Source: Littorina saxatilis (Eukaryota > Mollusca > Gastropoda > Littorinimorpha > Littorinidae). From it: 64,000 nucleotides of DNA. Position numbers and translations under genes: made by a program. A model generated the notes under the pieces. The model was not told the origin of the DNA, made no database searches, and saw nothing but the letters and a program-made list of their open reading frames with translations. The stretch is from positions 48,476,269-48,540,268 of the forward strand of contig NC_090245.1 of NCBI RefSeq assembly GCF_037325665.1, given 5' to 3'. Shown piece after piece: positions 54,766-64,000 of this stretch (positions are counted from its first letter, which is position 1; the number at the start of each line of letters is the position of its first letter).

Positions 54766-55300
54766 GGAGCACGCGAGCCCCCCTCTGTCGAGAGATGGAC
54801 TCATCCAGAATTACCAATACAAGTTGTGCGTGACACGAATGTATTTTGTCTGTCTGACTTCCTTTCCGCCGGAAGTTCAAAGTTTCAAATTAAACAATGG
54901 CACCTAGCTGTCAGCAACATTGTCACACAGTTTTCCCAGACGAACGCAGTAGTCCACTTCGTGTTCGATTTGCTTCAGAAATAGACCGTGGCATTATAGA
55001 GCGCTTTCGAGCAAAGCGGAGCGAGGCACAGCGCCCGGCGTCCTACATCAGTACATGTCACTTTTCTAAAGTCGTGTTTACCTTGTTTATCTCAATGTCT
55101 TACCACTGTGCCATTTCTAAGTGTAGTAATGGTAGCTACTGTCTGAAGAAATGGAAGAAAGAAATCTGTCCTGTCCATGCATCGCCATCGGTGAGGGAAT
55201 CTAACAACTGTGACTGCAAAGCTCCTTTTTGGTGAGTGTTGCAAGTGTGTGCAGAAGCCATGTTTTTGTGCTTGTCAGAAGTACTCCTTGTTTCTTTTTA

Positions 55301-56192
55301 TATTTAGTCAAGTTTTGTTATATTTAGTCAAGTTTTGACTAAATATTTTAACATCGAGGGGGAATCGAAACGAGGGTCGTGGTGTATGTGCGTGCGTGCG
55401 TGCGTGTGTGTGTCTGTGTGTCTGTGTGTAGAGCGATTCAGACTAAACTACTGGACCGATCTTTATGAAATTTGACATGAGAGTTCCTGGGTATGAAATC
55501 CCCGAACGTTTTTTTTCATTTTTTTGATAAATGTCTTTGATGACGTCATATTCGGCTTTTCGTGAAAGTTGAGGCGGCACTGTCACGCCCTCATTTTTCA
55601 ACCAAATTGGTTGAAATTTTGGTCAAGTAATCTTCGACGAAGCCCGGACTTCGGTATTGCATTTCAGCTTGGTGGCTTAAAAATTAATTAATGACTTTGG
55701 TCATTAAAAATCTGAAAATTGTAAAAAAAAATAAAAATTTATAAAACGATCCAAATTTACGTTCATCTTATTCTCCATCATTTTCTGATTCCAAAAACAT
55801 ATAAATATGTTATATTTGGATTAAAAACAAGCTCTGAAAATTAAATATATAAAAATTATTATCAAAATTAAATTGTCGAAATCAATTTAAAAACACTTTC
55901 ATCTTATTTCTTGTCGGTTCCTGATTCCAAAAACATATAGATATGATATGTTTGGATTATACACACGCTCAGAAAGTTAAAACAAAGAGAGGTACAGAAA
56001 AGCGTGCTATCCTTCTTAGCGCAACTACTACCCCGCTCTTCTTGTCAATTTCACTGCCTTTGCCATGAGCGGTGGACTGACGATGCTACGAGTATACGGT
56101 CTTGCTGAAAAATGGCATTGCGTTCAGTTTCATTCTGTGAGTTCGACAGCTACTTGACTAAATATTGTATTTTCGCCTTACGCGACTTGTTA
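55301..56192 (+). mobile_element. Helentron-like repeat family A, copy 4
   Basis: The 5' hairpin region is partly doubled (TATTTAGTCAAGTTTTG occurs twice), then GTGCGTGCGTGCG/GTCTGTG, the body with TGATGACGTCATATTCGG, and the 3' end CTTGACTAAAT...TTACGCGACTTGTT. It sits in the first intron of the THAP-DDE gene. Confidence 0.85.
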
Positions 56193-57368
56193 ATTTTCTG
56201 CTTTCAGTTTCGGGGTTCTTTTTCCTTGTGTCTCCCTTGTCGAGTTTTACATACGTTTTTAACTTGACCAGCTGTTAAACTTTTTAAAGTCTGTTGCAAA
56301 GTAAAGGATACTGAGGTCATGTGTTCACAGTGTACATAGATCTCACTCTCAGCTCTCTCTCTCTCTCACTCACACATACAATTTATGATGATCAATCTGC
56401 TGCTGTTTTTCTAAATTTTTAGTTTAAAAAAAAAGAAACAATAGACTGCAGGTGTGATGTGGGGTACATTATCATTATCTCGTTCTTTTACTGTAAACAA
56501 TTCTTTGAGTTTAACTTTAACTTGTTTAAGGGTAGCCTATACATGTGCTTTTTTTTTGTTTTACAGTTTGTGGACGATACCAACTCGCAAGACTAAACCA
56601 GTGCAACGGGACAAGTGGAAGAACTTAATCAACAGCTAGGGTGCATCCAGGGACCAGTAAGCTGATCTCCCCATCCAAAGACCAGCGGATATGTTCTTTA
56701 CATTTTAAGGATGGCAGACCGACCGAGGACAATCCATACCCCACTCAACACCTTGGTTATCCACAGTTTGAGAAAAAAGTAAGACCTTTTGTGATATCAG
56801 GATATGGTAGTGCTAGTCATAACTTGTGCCAGTTGTTTTAATATTATATCTAGTTTATTTCATCCTGCTTGATCTAGTTTACTGTGAAAGTTACAGCTTT
56901 TTAAAATATTTGTTTGTATACTATAAATATTTGTTTATTTAATAAAAAATAAAAATTTGTTCATTGGCTTTCTCTTTTTCAGGTGAATCGAGTTTGGATG
57001 TATGAAGACACCGCAGTCCGGCCTTCAACCAGAGGCAGACGCAGAGAGACAACATCAGCGCTGCCCCCTGACATTGCTGCTGTAAAAGAGAACTGCATCG
57101 TTGATGACCCTGAGGCGGAGATGGCAGTTGCTTCAGAACAGCAATTTGGAAACCACCAACTTCTGCTCAACTGCTTCACATTGTTTTCAGTGGTCCTGCT
57201 ACTCAGCAAACAAATGCGATCCATGTTTCTTCAGATCGTGCAAGGTCTAAAGCAGTGTGCCAAGCTGGAAAAACAGGTTGTTGAACTGAAGAGTGCACTG
57301 GAGGAAGTACGCAAAGAGCTGAGATTAAAGGAGGAGTCACAACCAAAGCCAAAAGTGTTGAAGAAGAA

Positions 57369-58148
57369 AACAAGTCGCGTAAGGCGAAAATACAACATTT
57401 AGTCAAGTAGCTGTCCAACTCACAGAATGAAACTGAACGCAATGCAACGCAGCAAGACCGTATACTCGTAGCATCGTCAGTCCACCGCGCACGGCAAAGG
57501 CAGTGAAATTGACAAGAAGAGCAGGGTAGTACTTGCGCTGAGAAGGATAGCACGCTTTTCTGTACCTCTCTTCGTTTTAACTTTCTGAGCGTGTTTTTAA
57601 TCCAAACATATCATATCTATATGTTTTTGGAATCAAGAACCGACAAGGAATAAGATGAAGGTGTTTTTAAATTGATTTGAACAATTTAATTTTGATAATA
57701 ATTTTTATATTTTTAATTTTCAGAGCTTGTTTTTAATCCAAATATAACATATTTATATATTTTTGGAATCAGAAAATGATAAAGAATAAGATGTACGTAA
57801 ATTTGGATCGTTTTATAAAAAAAAATATTTTTTTTACAATTTTCAGATTTTTAATGACCAAACTCACTCATTAGTTTTTAAGCCACCAAGCTGAAATGCA
57901 ATACCAAACCCCGGCCTTCGTCGAAGATTACTTGACCAAAATTTCAACCAATTTGGTTGAAAAATGAGAGCGTGACAGTGCCGCCTCAACTTTCACGAAA
58001 AGCCGGATATGACGTCATCAAAGACATTTATTGAAAAAATGAAAAAAATGTATGGGTATTTCATACCCAGGAACTCTCATGTAAAATTTCATAAAGATCG
58101 GTCCAGTGGTTTAGTCTGAATCGCTCTACACACACACACAGACAGACA

Positions 58149-58193
<45 letters not shown>

Positions 58194-58256
58194 CACGACC
58201 CTCGTCTCGATTCCCCCCTCTACGTTAAAATATTTAGTCAAAACTTGACTAAATAT
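57369..58256 (-). mobile_element. Helentron-like repeat family A, copy 5, inside the THAP-DDE gene
   Basis: A reverse-orientation complete copy, from AACAAGTCGCGTAAGGCG on the left to ATTTAGTCAAAACTTGACTA on the right, with (CA)n/(CAGA)n at about 58125-58190. It lies between the coiled coil and the helix-turn-helix of the transposase. Its own bases supply the stop codon that ends the upstream frame (57402). Confidence 0.88.
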
Positions 58257-59219
58257 AAAAAGAAGACAAAAATGCCCTCGAACATTTTTGATGGATTTTT
58301 GACAGCCAGAAACGTGAATTATTACACAGGAATTGAAAGCAAGGCAGGGGTACAGATTCTCCATTATGTTGAACAACGTTTTGTGGTGAGGCGTTGGCAA
58401 GTTATTTTAAAAGGCTCTGCACGGAAGAGGAATTTCACAAAGACTCCAGCAAGATTTGGACCTTCCAGGTTTCTCAGAAGTATAGATGAACTCGTGCTTG
58501 TACTGATGAGGCTTCGTTTGGGGTTGGATCTTCGAGATCTGGCTGACCGATTCCAAATCTCTGCCAGCCTTGCAGGAAAGATTTTTACTTCATGGATGAA
58601 AGGTTTAGCTGCAGTGCATAAGGCACTGGTGAGGATGCCAGACCTTGAAACGATTTTTGCCACAAAACCTCTGAGATACCGCAGCCAGCCCCTGACAAAT
58701 TTGATGGCAATAATAGACTGTACAGAAATTTTTATTGAAACGCCCCAAGACATGGAGCTGCAAACGTTGACGTGGAGCGACTACAAGCACCACAATACGT
58801 TGAAGTTTCTGGTTGCGGTTTGTCCTAACAGCTACATATGCTATGTTTCGCCTGCATGAAAAAATGTGAGTTCTTGAAACTATTGCCTCGAGGCGCAACA
58901 ATGATGGCTGACAAAGGATTTAGTCTGGCAGAAGATTGTGCAGCACACGGGGTGACGGTGGAAATTCCACCGGGGCGGCGAGGGCAATCACAGATGCCTT
59001 TGGCCGCAGTCAAGAAGACCAAGAAAATTGCTAACCTGCGCATTTTGGTTGAGCAGGTCATTAATAAGTATGAACTTGCACTGACTAGCACTGCCCACAT
59101 GGACCAAGCCATCATTGTGTGTGCTGCCCTGAGCAATTTGAAGGGACCAGTGTCAACTTACTGCAGTAAAGTGAACAACTGCCAAGCTCTGAAACATGCT
59201 CTCTGCAAGCTGTGAACTG

Positions 59220-60870
59220 TACAGAGTGGGTTACAATTTCATTCCGTGTTGTTTAATTTAGCCTTCACGTTTTCCTTATCATATCTTATATCTTAACATC
59301 GTTCTGTTCTTGTCAGCTTGAAATGTTTGCAGTTTTTACTCACGCAACAGGTCAGTCTTCTGAAGTCAGTGCAACATCAAAGCTAAAGTTTGACACATGA
59401 GATGCATTTTGATGATCAGCTCTACGAAGCAATGAATGTAAACTGGCGCAGATTAATTTTTAAATGATGTTCAAGCAACAGCTTCCTTATAGACAGAGTG
59501 TCTAAGTTACAAAATATAGTCATCTCAGTATCCAACTTCAATACCTCTGTTTTTTTGCTTGCTTAGAAGAACTTCTCAGAGTGTTTGCGGCATTCATCAA
59601 ACAAGATCATACACATTAAAATATTGCCACTTCCTACTCATTGAATAATGTATTCATTGTATCTAATTATTCATGTTAAAGACCAGCACAAAATTGCGAT
59701 CATTTAAATATGTCACTGACATAAAGTATTCTACCCGATCTGAAAAATAAATACTAAAATCATAAGTGCATGATTCAAATCACTGATGATGTCTTGTAAT
59801 TCGGTAGTGTTTCAAGTTAATCTTTTCTCTTTACATCTCACAATTCTTTTACGAGTTTATTTTGTAAGTAGAACACCAGACCAAAACGTTGTTGGCTCCT
59901 TTTGTACCTATATGACATCACACATTTTCCAGGATTTGCTTGCTAACTTGCTTGTTTTTTTAATTTGTTTAATGAGAGCTCCAAATTACATTCCTTCCTT
60001 TGTCTGGCACTCTTGTTCTCAACTCTCTCCCTCCCTCTTAGCGGTTTAGAGAGAGGGAGAGAGAGAGAGAGTGTGTGTGTGTGAGAGAGAGAGATAGACT
60101 GAGAGAGAGAGAGAGAGGAAGAGAGAGAGAGTTGATCTATTATGTCTTGATTCCCTCATTTAATTTTCTTTTGTTGTATAGTGTAGAACTTAGAAAGCTT
60201 CATGACGTACCTATGGTGCGGTTTTATGGTCGTCTAACTGTCCATCGGTGAACCATGCAATTATTTCTCTTCAACGATTGACTCGGTCTCTTCTGACAAC
60301 TCTAAACTCCACAAAACACGACTTTTTCAGTTCAGAAATGTCAGTCTCGCTCCCATAAATTGAAACACAAACTTAAATACATCCATACATCATTGTCTGT
60401 TACAAAGTTCCAGCTTTGCTTTAAATGCACAATCAGTGTGGGGGACACGGACCTTTTCCCAGTACATACCGACTGAGCCATCACTCAAATCTTCGACGAC
60501 ACTGACTCAGCCTATATGCTGTGTATATCTCCCCGGCCGGGCAGTTTTAGCTCTCGTAATGTGCGGAAGAACTGAGAGAAACGTTTGCATTCCGCTTATG
60601 TTTGTCTTGTTTGCTTGTCAAAATAATATTGCATCGATCAACCACGTTCGCACTGTTACCATGCTCCCATGCTGGTTTGTTTACCACTTTCGAAGGTGAA
60701 GAGTTCACCGCGCCCGCGCAGGGACGGGGATTCCCCGTGACGTCACACGGGACCAACGCTTTTAGTTGGTAACTGAGCAGTCTCGACTAAGTTCGCTCTC
60801 ACGCATTGCAGACTAACTATTGCTTTAGTTACCAACCGCTTAGTTCGAACCTACGTTTAGTTGCTTACTA
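59220..60870. other. Non-coding stretch with a (GA)n tract
   Basis: (GA)n, interrupted, lies at about 60047-60133. Otherwise AT-rich with no recognised gene or terminal repeats. The right end of the THAP-DDE element could not be located. Confidence 0.45.
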
Positions 60871-60879
60871 TGGTAGTCT

Positions 60880-60965
60880 CCATTCATGCATTCCACTACT
60901 GGCCTCAGGGCAGCGGTGACAGCACTTGTTACGGCTGCAACAATTTCATTTACGTTTGCCATTTT
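60880..60965 (-). other. Possible short first exon on the minus strand
   Basis: Begins MANVNEIVAAVTSAVTAALR and runs to a GTAAGC donor-like site after NGDYHS. The composition resembles the N-terminus of some retroelement capsid proteins, or it could be a host 5' exon. No partner exon was found in the window. Confidence 0.25.
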
Positions 60966-61059
60966 GAATGGTTCCCGCACGTAAAGAAAACAAGAACCAC
61001 TCGATAAATATTTAACATAAAGCTAGTTCAGTTTTCAGATTTGAGTTTCGTAACGTTAT

Positions 61060-61172
61060 ATAATGCATTATTTAGTATATAATGCATTATATAGTATATA
61101 ATGAATTATATACATATATAATGCATTATATACTAAATAATGCATTATTTAGTATATATTGGATTATTTATC
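61060..61172. repeat. ATAATGCATTAT palindrome cluster, left
   Basis: Five or more copies of the 12-bp palindrome ATAATGCATTAT, or one-base variants, separated by TAGTATA or TATAC. Partner of the cluster at 61990-62235. Confidence 0.8.
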
Positions 61173-61989
61173 CCCTTGTACGCTAGTACTAGGGCTCAGC
61201 AGACTTTAATTGTGTGTCTGTCTGTCTTTCTCCACTTAACAGCTTATTGCTGGGAAACTACTGGGCGCAGTTCGTTCAAAAGTTAATACACTAACTTGAT
61301 AATAGGTCCGATTGATCGTATTAAAACTTCATAATGTTACCTGGGACCTAAATGCGAAATAGACCACAAAAACGACATGGCCGTAGGAGGAGTTCACACC
61401 GGCGGGGCAACACGCAGCCATTGACCTGATAGAACAGCCGAACGCGTCACACAAAAATACGTCATGACAAAGTTACACGCAAAGCGAAAGAGACTTTGAC
61501 GTCATTTACTTTTGTTCGGAATTTTCCGTCTGTTCCTAGCTTGTCAGTGAGCTTACCCAAAACGTCTTTGTTCTCTATTCTCATTGCAGCTGTGAAATAA
61601 TCAGTCGTGTGTCTCGGTCGTGTAGGTACAGAGTTTGCTTCTGCAATCATTGTGTTCGTGTGGATGACGGCTTCATAAGACAAAATAATAAGCGAATCTA
61701 TCGCGAGGAAGACGTTTATGTACAAATCACCGAACCCAACCCATTTTTTGTGTGCATTTTTCTAAAGAATAAACTGCATGTGGTTAATTTCATCCGTTTA
61801 ATGCTTGTCGAAACATATCTGATCACAGATGAGGTCGCAGTTTGTAGGTTGAATCTATGAATCGGCCAGAGATAGATCTGCATTTCTGGTCAGAAACCAA
61901 CATTCACTCCACGGACATTCCAAACATTTATATTTATTGAGCGAGCCAGTCTGAAGAGTACTCGGGTCCAGGGCTAGCGCGAGCGTTTT
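61173..61989. other. Segment between two palindrome clusters
   Basis: Contains a (GTCT)n trace near 61212-61228 and the text AAACTACTGGGCGCAGTTCG, which recalls the AAACTACTGGACCGATCTTT of family A. No gene was seen. It may be the body of an element whose ends are the AT-rich clusters. Confidence 0.35.
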
Positions 61990-62235
61990 TTTTAAATTAT
62001 ATAATGCATTATATACTATATAATGCATCATATAATGCATTATATAGTAAATAATGGAATTTTTATTATATAATGCATTATTTACTTAAATAATGAATTG
62101 TTTAGTAAATACATTTTTTATTTAATTACAACAATCACATCTTTTACTTTTGTGTAAATAATGCATTATTTAGCTAAATAAAGCATTATTTAGCTAAATA
62201 ATGCATTATTTAGCTAAATAATTCATTATTTAGAT
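61990..62235. repeat. ATAATGCATTAT palindrome cluster, right
   Basis: A second group of the same palindromes; the last part reads TAGCTAAATAATGCATTATT several times in tandem. Confidence 0.8.
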
Positions 62236-63359
62236 CAACACGAAAAAACGTAATTTCTTTACAAACGGATTGCCATACATACCTGCTTGTTCCTTGCAAT
62301 CTGATGTGAACGCCTTGAGTTGTTTGGGGGAGCACAGTCTCTTCCACGGATTGGTCTTGTCTGCCCTTGTCGTTTACACATTTGTCAAATGAAAACGGCA
62401 GCAAAAGTGAGACATGTTTTATTGACAACTCTCCTCCCCACCCTCCTTCACATCATCCTTTTTCTCTCCCGCGCACCCCCCACCCCTCCCCCCATTTCCC
62501 CTCCGGGCCACTGTGACGACAAACGATAACTGCTGCTGCTGCTGATACTATACTACTGCAACGAAAGTGATGTCAAGATGTTGCTCGTTCATACCTCTTC
62601 AGCCCGAGAAAAGAAAGGAATGAAAAAAATGTTGCACACTATTTTTGGCTGTGTAAGTGAAACATATCTTCTTTTGGGCCCTTCAGCAAAAGGGGGCAGT
62701 GGTGGCGAGTATCCCTCAGACTGTGTGCTGCAGTTGTCGTCGCTGCCTGTCCCGCTTCGAATCACATTTCTGTCAGATATAATAGGACAAAATACTTATT
62801 TCTATGGTTGGAAGCACAAAGAGACGGGAGAACAATCCTCCAGTTCTAGATCTAACCACAGGCGGAAGGTATCGTTCACTGGACCACTACTTTCATAGAA
62901 AAACTACTTTCATAGTATATATAATATACTTAATATACTTACCCAATTCTCATAGTTTATACCCTCCCATCCTTCCCCGCTACTTAATTTCCTATGGCGT
63001 CTCTTTTTTTTAGCTTGGTTACCACCCTTTCAAGGGCAGGTAATTTGAGTAGTTTTTCGACATCTAGCATATATGAGATCTTAGTCAATGCATCCCTCAG
63101 ACAACCAGTGACACCGTTAATGACACATGAAGGATCAGATAACACTTGTATTCACAAAATCCACTCGGACAAGATCAACAAAATCTTACGATCTTGTTAA
63201 CTCATTGGAGACGTAATGTTTTAATCCTTTTTTTGTGTTGAAAATGTGCTAAAAAAAGAAGATTACAGCTAGATCAAAACTCAAAAGTGTTCCAAATTAC
63301 CCCTCCATTTGACCTGTGAACTCGCCACTGTGTTGACCTTTGTCATGCATAAGATATAG
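62236..63359. other. Non-coding stretch with one unrecognised ORF
   Basis: A frame of 106 codons at 62578-62898 has a hydrophobic-polar pattern but no motif I know. Text at about 62960-62990 (TACCCTCCCATCCTTCCCCG) resembles 45832-45850 beside the DIRS-like relic, so part of this stretch may be a related terminal sequence. Confidence 0.35.
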
Positions 63360-63866
63360 TTAAAGGTACTGAACTTGTCAAATCCAGGTGCACGGAGCCC
63401 CTGGGGATTTTAGTCATACCTCAGGCAGCTATCCGTTAGAAGAACTACCAAGTTTCATTGACTTGCACCCAAAGAGTCAAGCACTGCGATTTTTTTACGA
63501 ATTAATTTCGTACTCGGACCCGGCTGGTCTTGGCCTATTTTTGGATCTAAATTTAGATCAGGTAGATCACCACATCATGCACAAAAAGACACGTCACTAG
63601 CAAACTATGTCAGACGTCATCATGAGTTTGTGTAAAACAAAATGGAGGCCGGAATCACTCAGTTGAATCGAACTCCGACCAAACATCACGTAATAACTAG
63701 GTTAATTTATGCACTCGCGTGAACAAGAAACTGTCGAGCTTCACAGATGTCGTCGTTGGATAGTTTTGGGTTTGTTTTACTACCATAGGAGGATTTTTGA
63801 ACTGTAAATGCACTCAGCTGCAACAAAAACGCAAAACGAAGGCTGTGAGCTGCACTGTGCCTTTAA
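63360..63866. mobile_element. TTAA-flanked MITE, long form, 507 bp
   Basis: Outer parts match 13501-13821 almost base for base: TTAAAGGTACTGAACTTGTC at the left and GTGAGCTGCACTGTGCC, TTTAA at the right. About 190 bases at 63615-63808 are absent from the short form. Confidence 0.78.
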
Positions 63867-64000
63867 TTATAATCACCAAATATTAAAACTAGGTCAACAG
63901 ATCAAGAAGTATTAAGCATTTTTGTGGGCTGCATTTGTTTCATTTGTGTCACCCTTTATGTTTATATTTTTGCAGGCTGGTGTGGAGTTCTGATGTTGCC

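Larger units (their letters stand above)
55095..59215 (+). pseudogene. THAP-domain DDE transposase gene (PIF/Harbinger-like), broken
   Basis: Exon 55095-55231 starts MSYHCAISKCSNGSYCLKKW, with the C-x4-C of a THAP finger. A second exon from about 56567 to 56778 holds DKWKNLIN and RICSLHF, the C-x2-H of the same finger. A frame change of one base lies between those two motifs. A third exon from 56983 has a long coiled coil (KLEKQVVELKSALEEVRKEL). From 58262 follow a helix-turn-helix (DLRDLADRFQISASLAGKIF) and a DDE_Tnp_4 domain with IIDCTEIFIE, MMADKGFSL and LRILVEQVINKY, giving the D, D and E. Text between CYVSPA and CEFLKLLPRGA is missing, an internal deletion of some tens of bases. A family A repeat interrupts the gene at 57369-58256. 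THAP-DDE proteins cut and paste their own element; this one cannot. Confidence 0.82.

Overview
This window is eukaryotic nuclear DNA from an animal, most likely a marine mollusc and probably a gastropod. Genes are split into small exons with GT-AG introns. The sequence between them is full of tRNA-derived SINEs, foldback elements, microsatellite-linked repeats and minisatellites. The mollusc assignment is an inference from repeat style and from the protein families recognised; no species-specific marker was found.

The one clearly intact host gene is an UNC-93 (UNC93A-like) membrane protein on the + strand. Nine coding exons run from 23730 to 51924 (23730-23915, 27532-27639, 28654-28820, 30021-30286, 40129-40280, 41518-41754, 42950-43085, 51269-51400, 51665-51924). 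Their splice phases all agree and together encode about 547 residues. Its introns hold most of the interesting structure: a 57-bp minisatellite that copies the splice acceptor of the third exon; a 5'-truncated LINE with a nested SINE; a young Ty3/gypsy LTR element that itself carries a hAT-like insertion; two long-TIR MITEs; a 32-bp palindromic minisatellite; a DIRS-like relic; a full-length SINE; and a 4.5-kb array of 45-bp units split by a Helentron-like element. A (GT)n tract abuts the acceptor of the eighth exon.

Upstream (+ strand, about 11972-16381) are four or five exons of a HECT-type ubiquitin ligase-like gene. It stops being recognisable early in the HECT domain. The left edge (1-1792, - strand) is a decayed copy of an uncharacterised cysteine-rich protein family. 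The right part holds a broken THAP-domain/DDE (Harbinger-type) transposase gene (55095-59215), into which a Helentron-like repeat has inserted.

The most promising material is the dispersed non-autonomous repeats. Two families with unrelated bodies share one architecture: a 5' subterminal inverted repeat inside a hairpin, a GTCY-type microsatellite, a body, a 3' copy of the inverted repeat, a small GC hairpin, and an end in CTTGTT. That is the layout of Helentron-associated elements (DINE-1/HINE type). One family carries a CREB-type TGACGTCA site in the same position in every copy. The other is packed with AGGTCA nuclear-receptor half-sites. A third family, around CCCGGCTTCGCCGGG hairpins, fills 3.3-6.5 kb and has a related look.

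No rRNA, true tRNA, CRISPR array, operon or bacterial sequence was seen.
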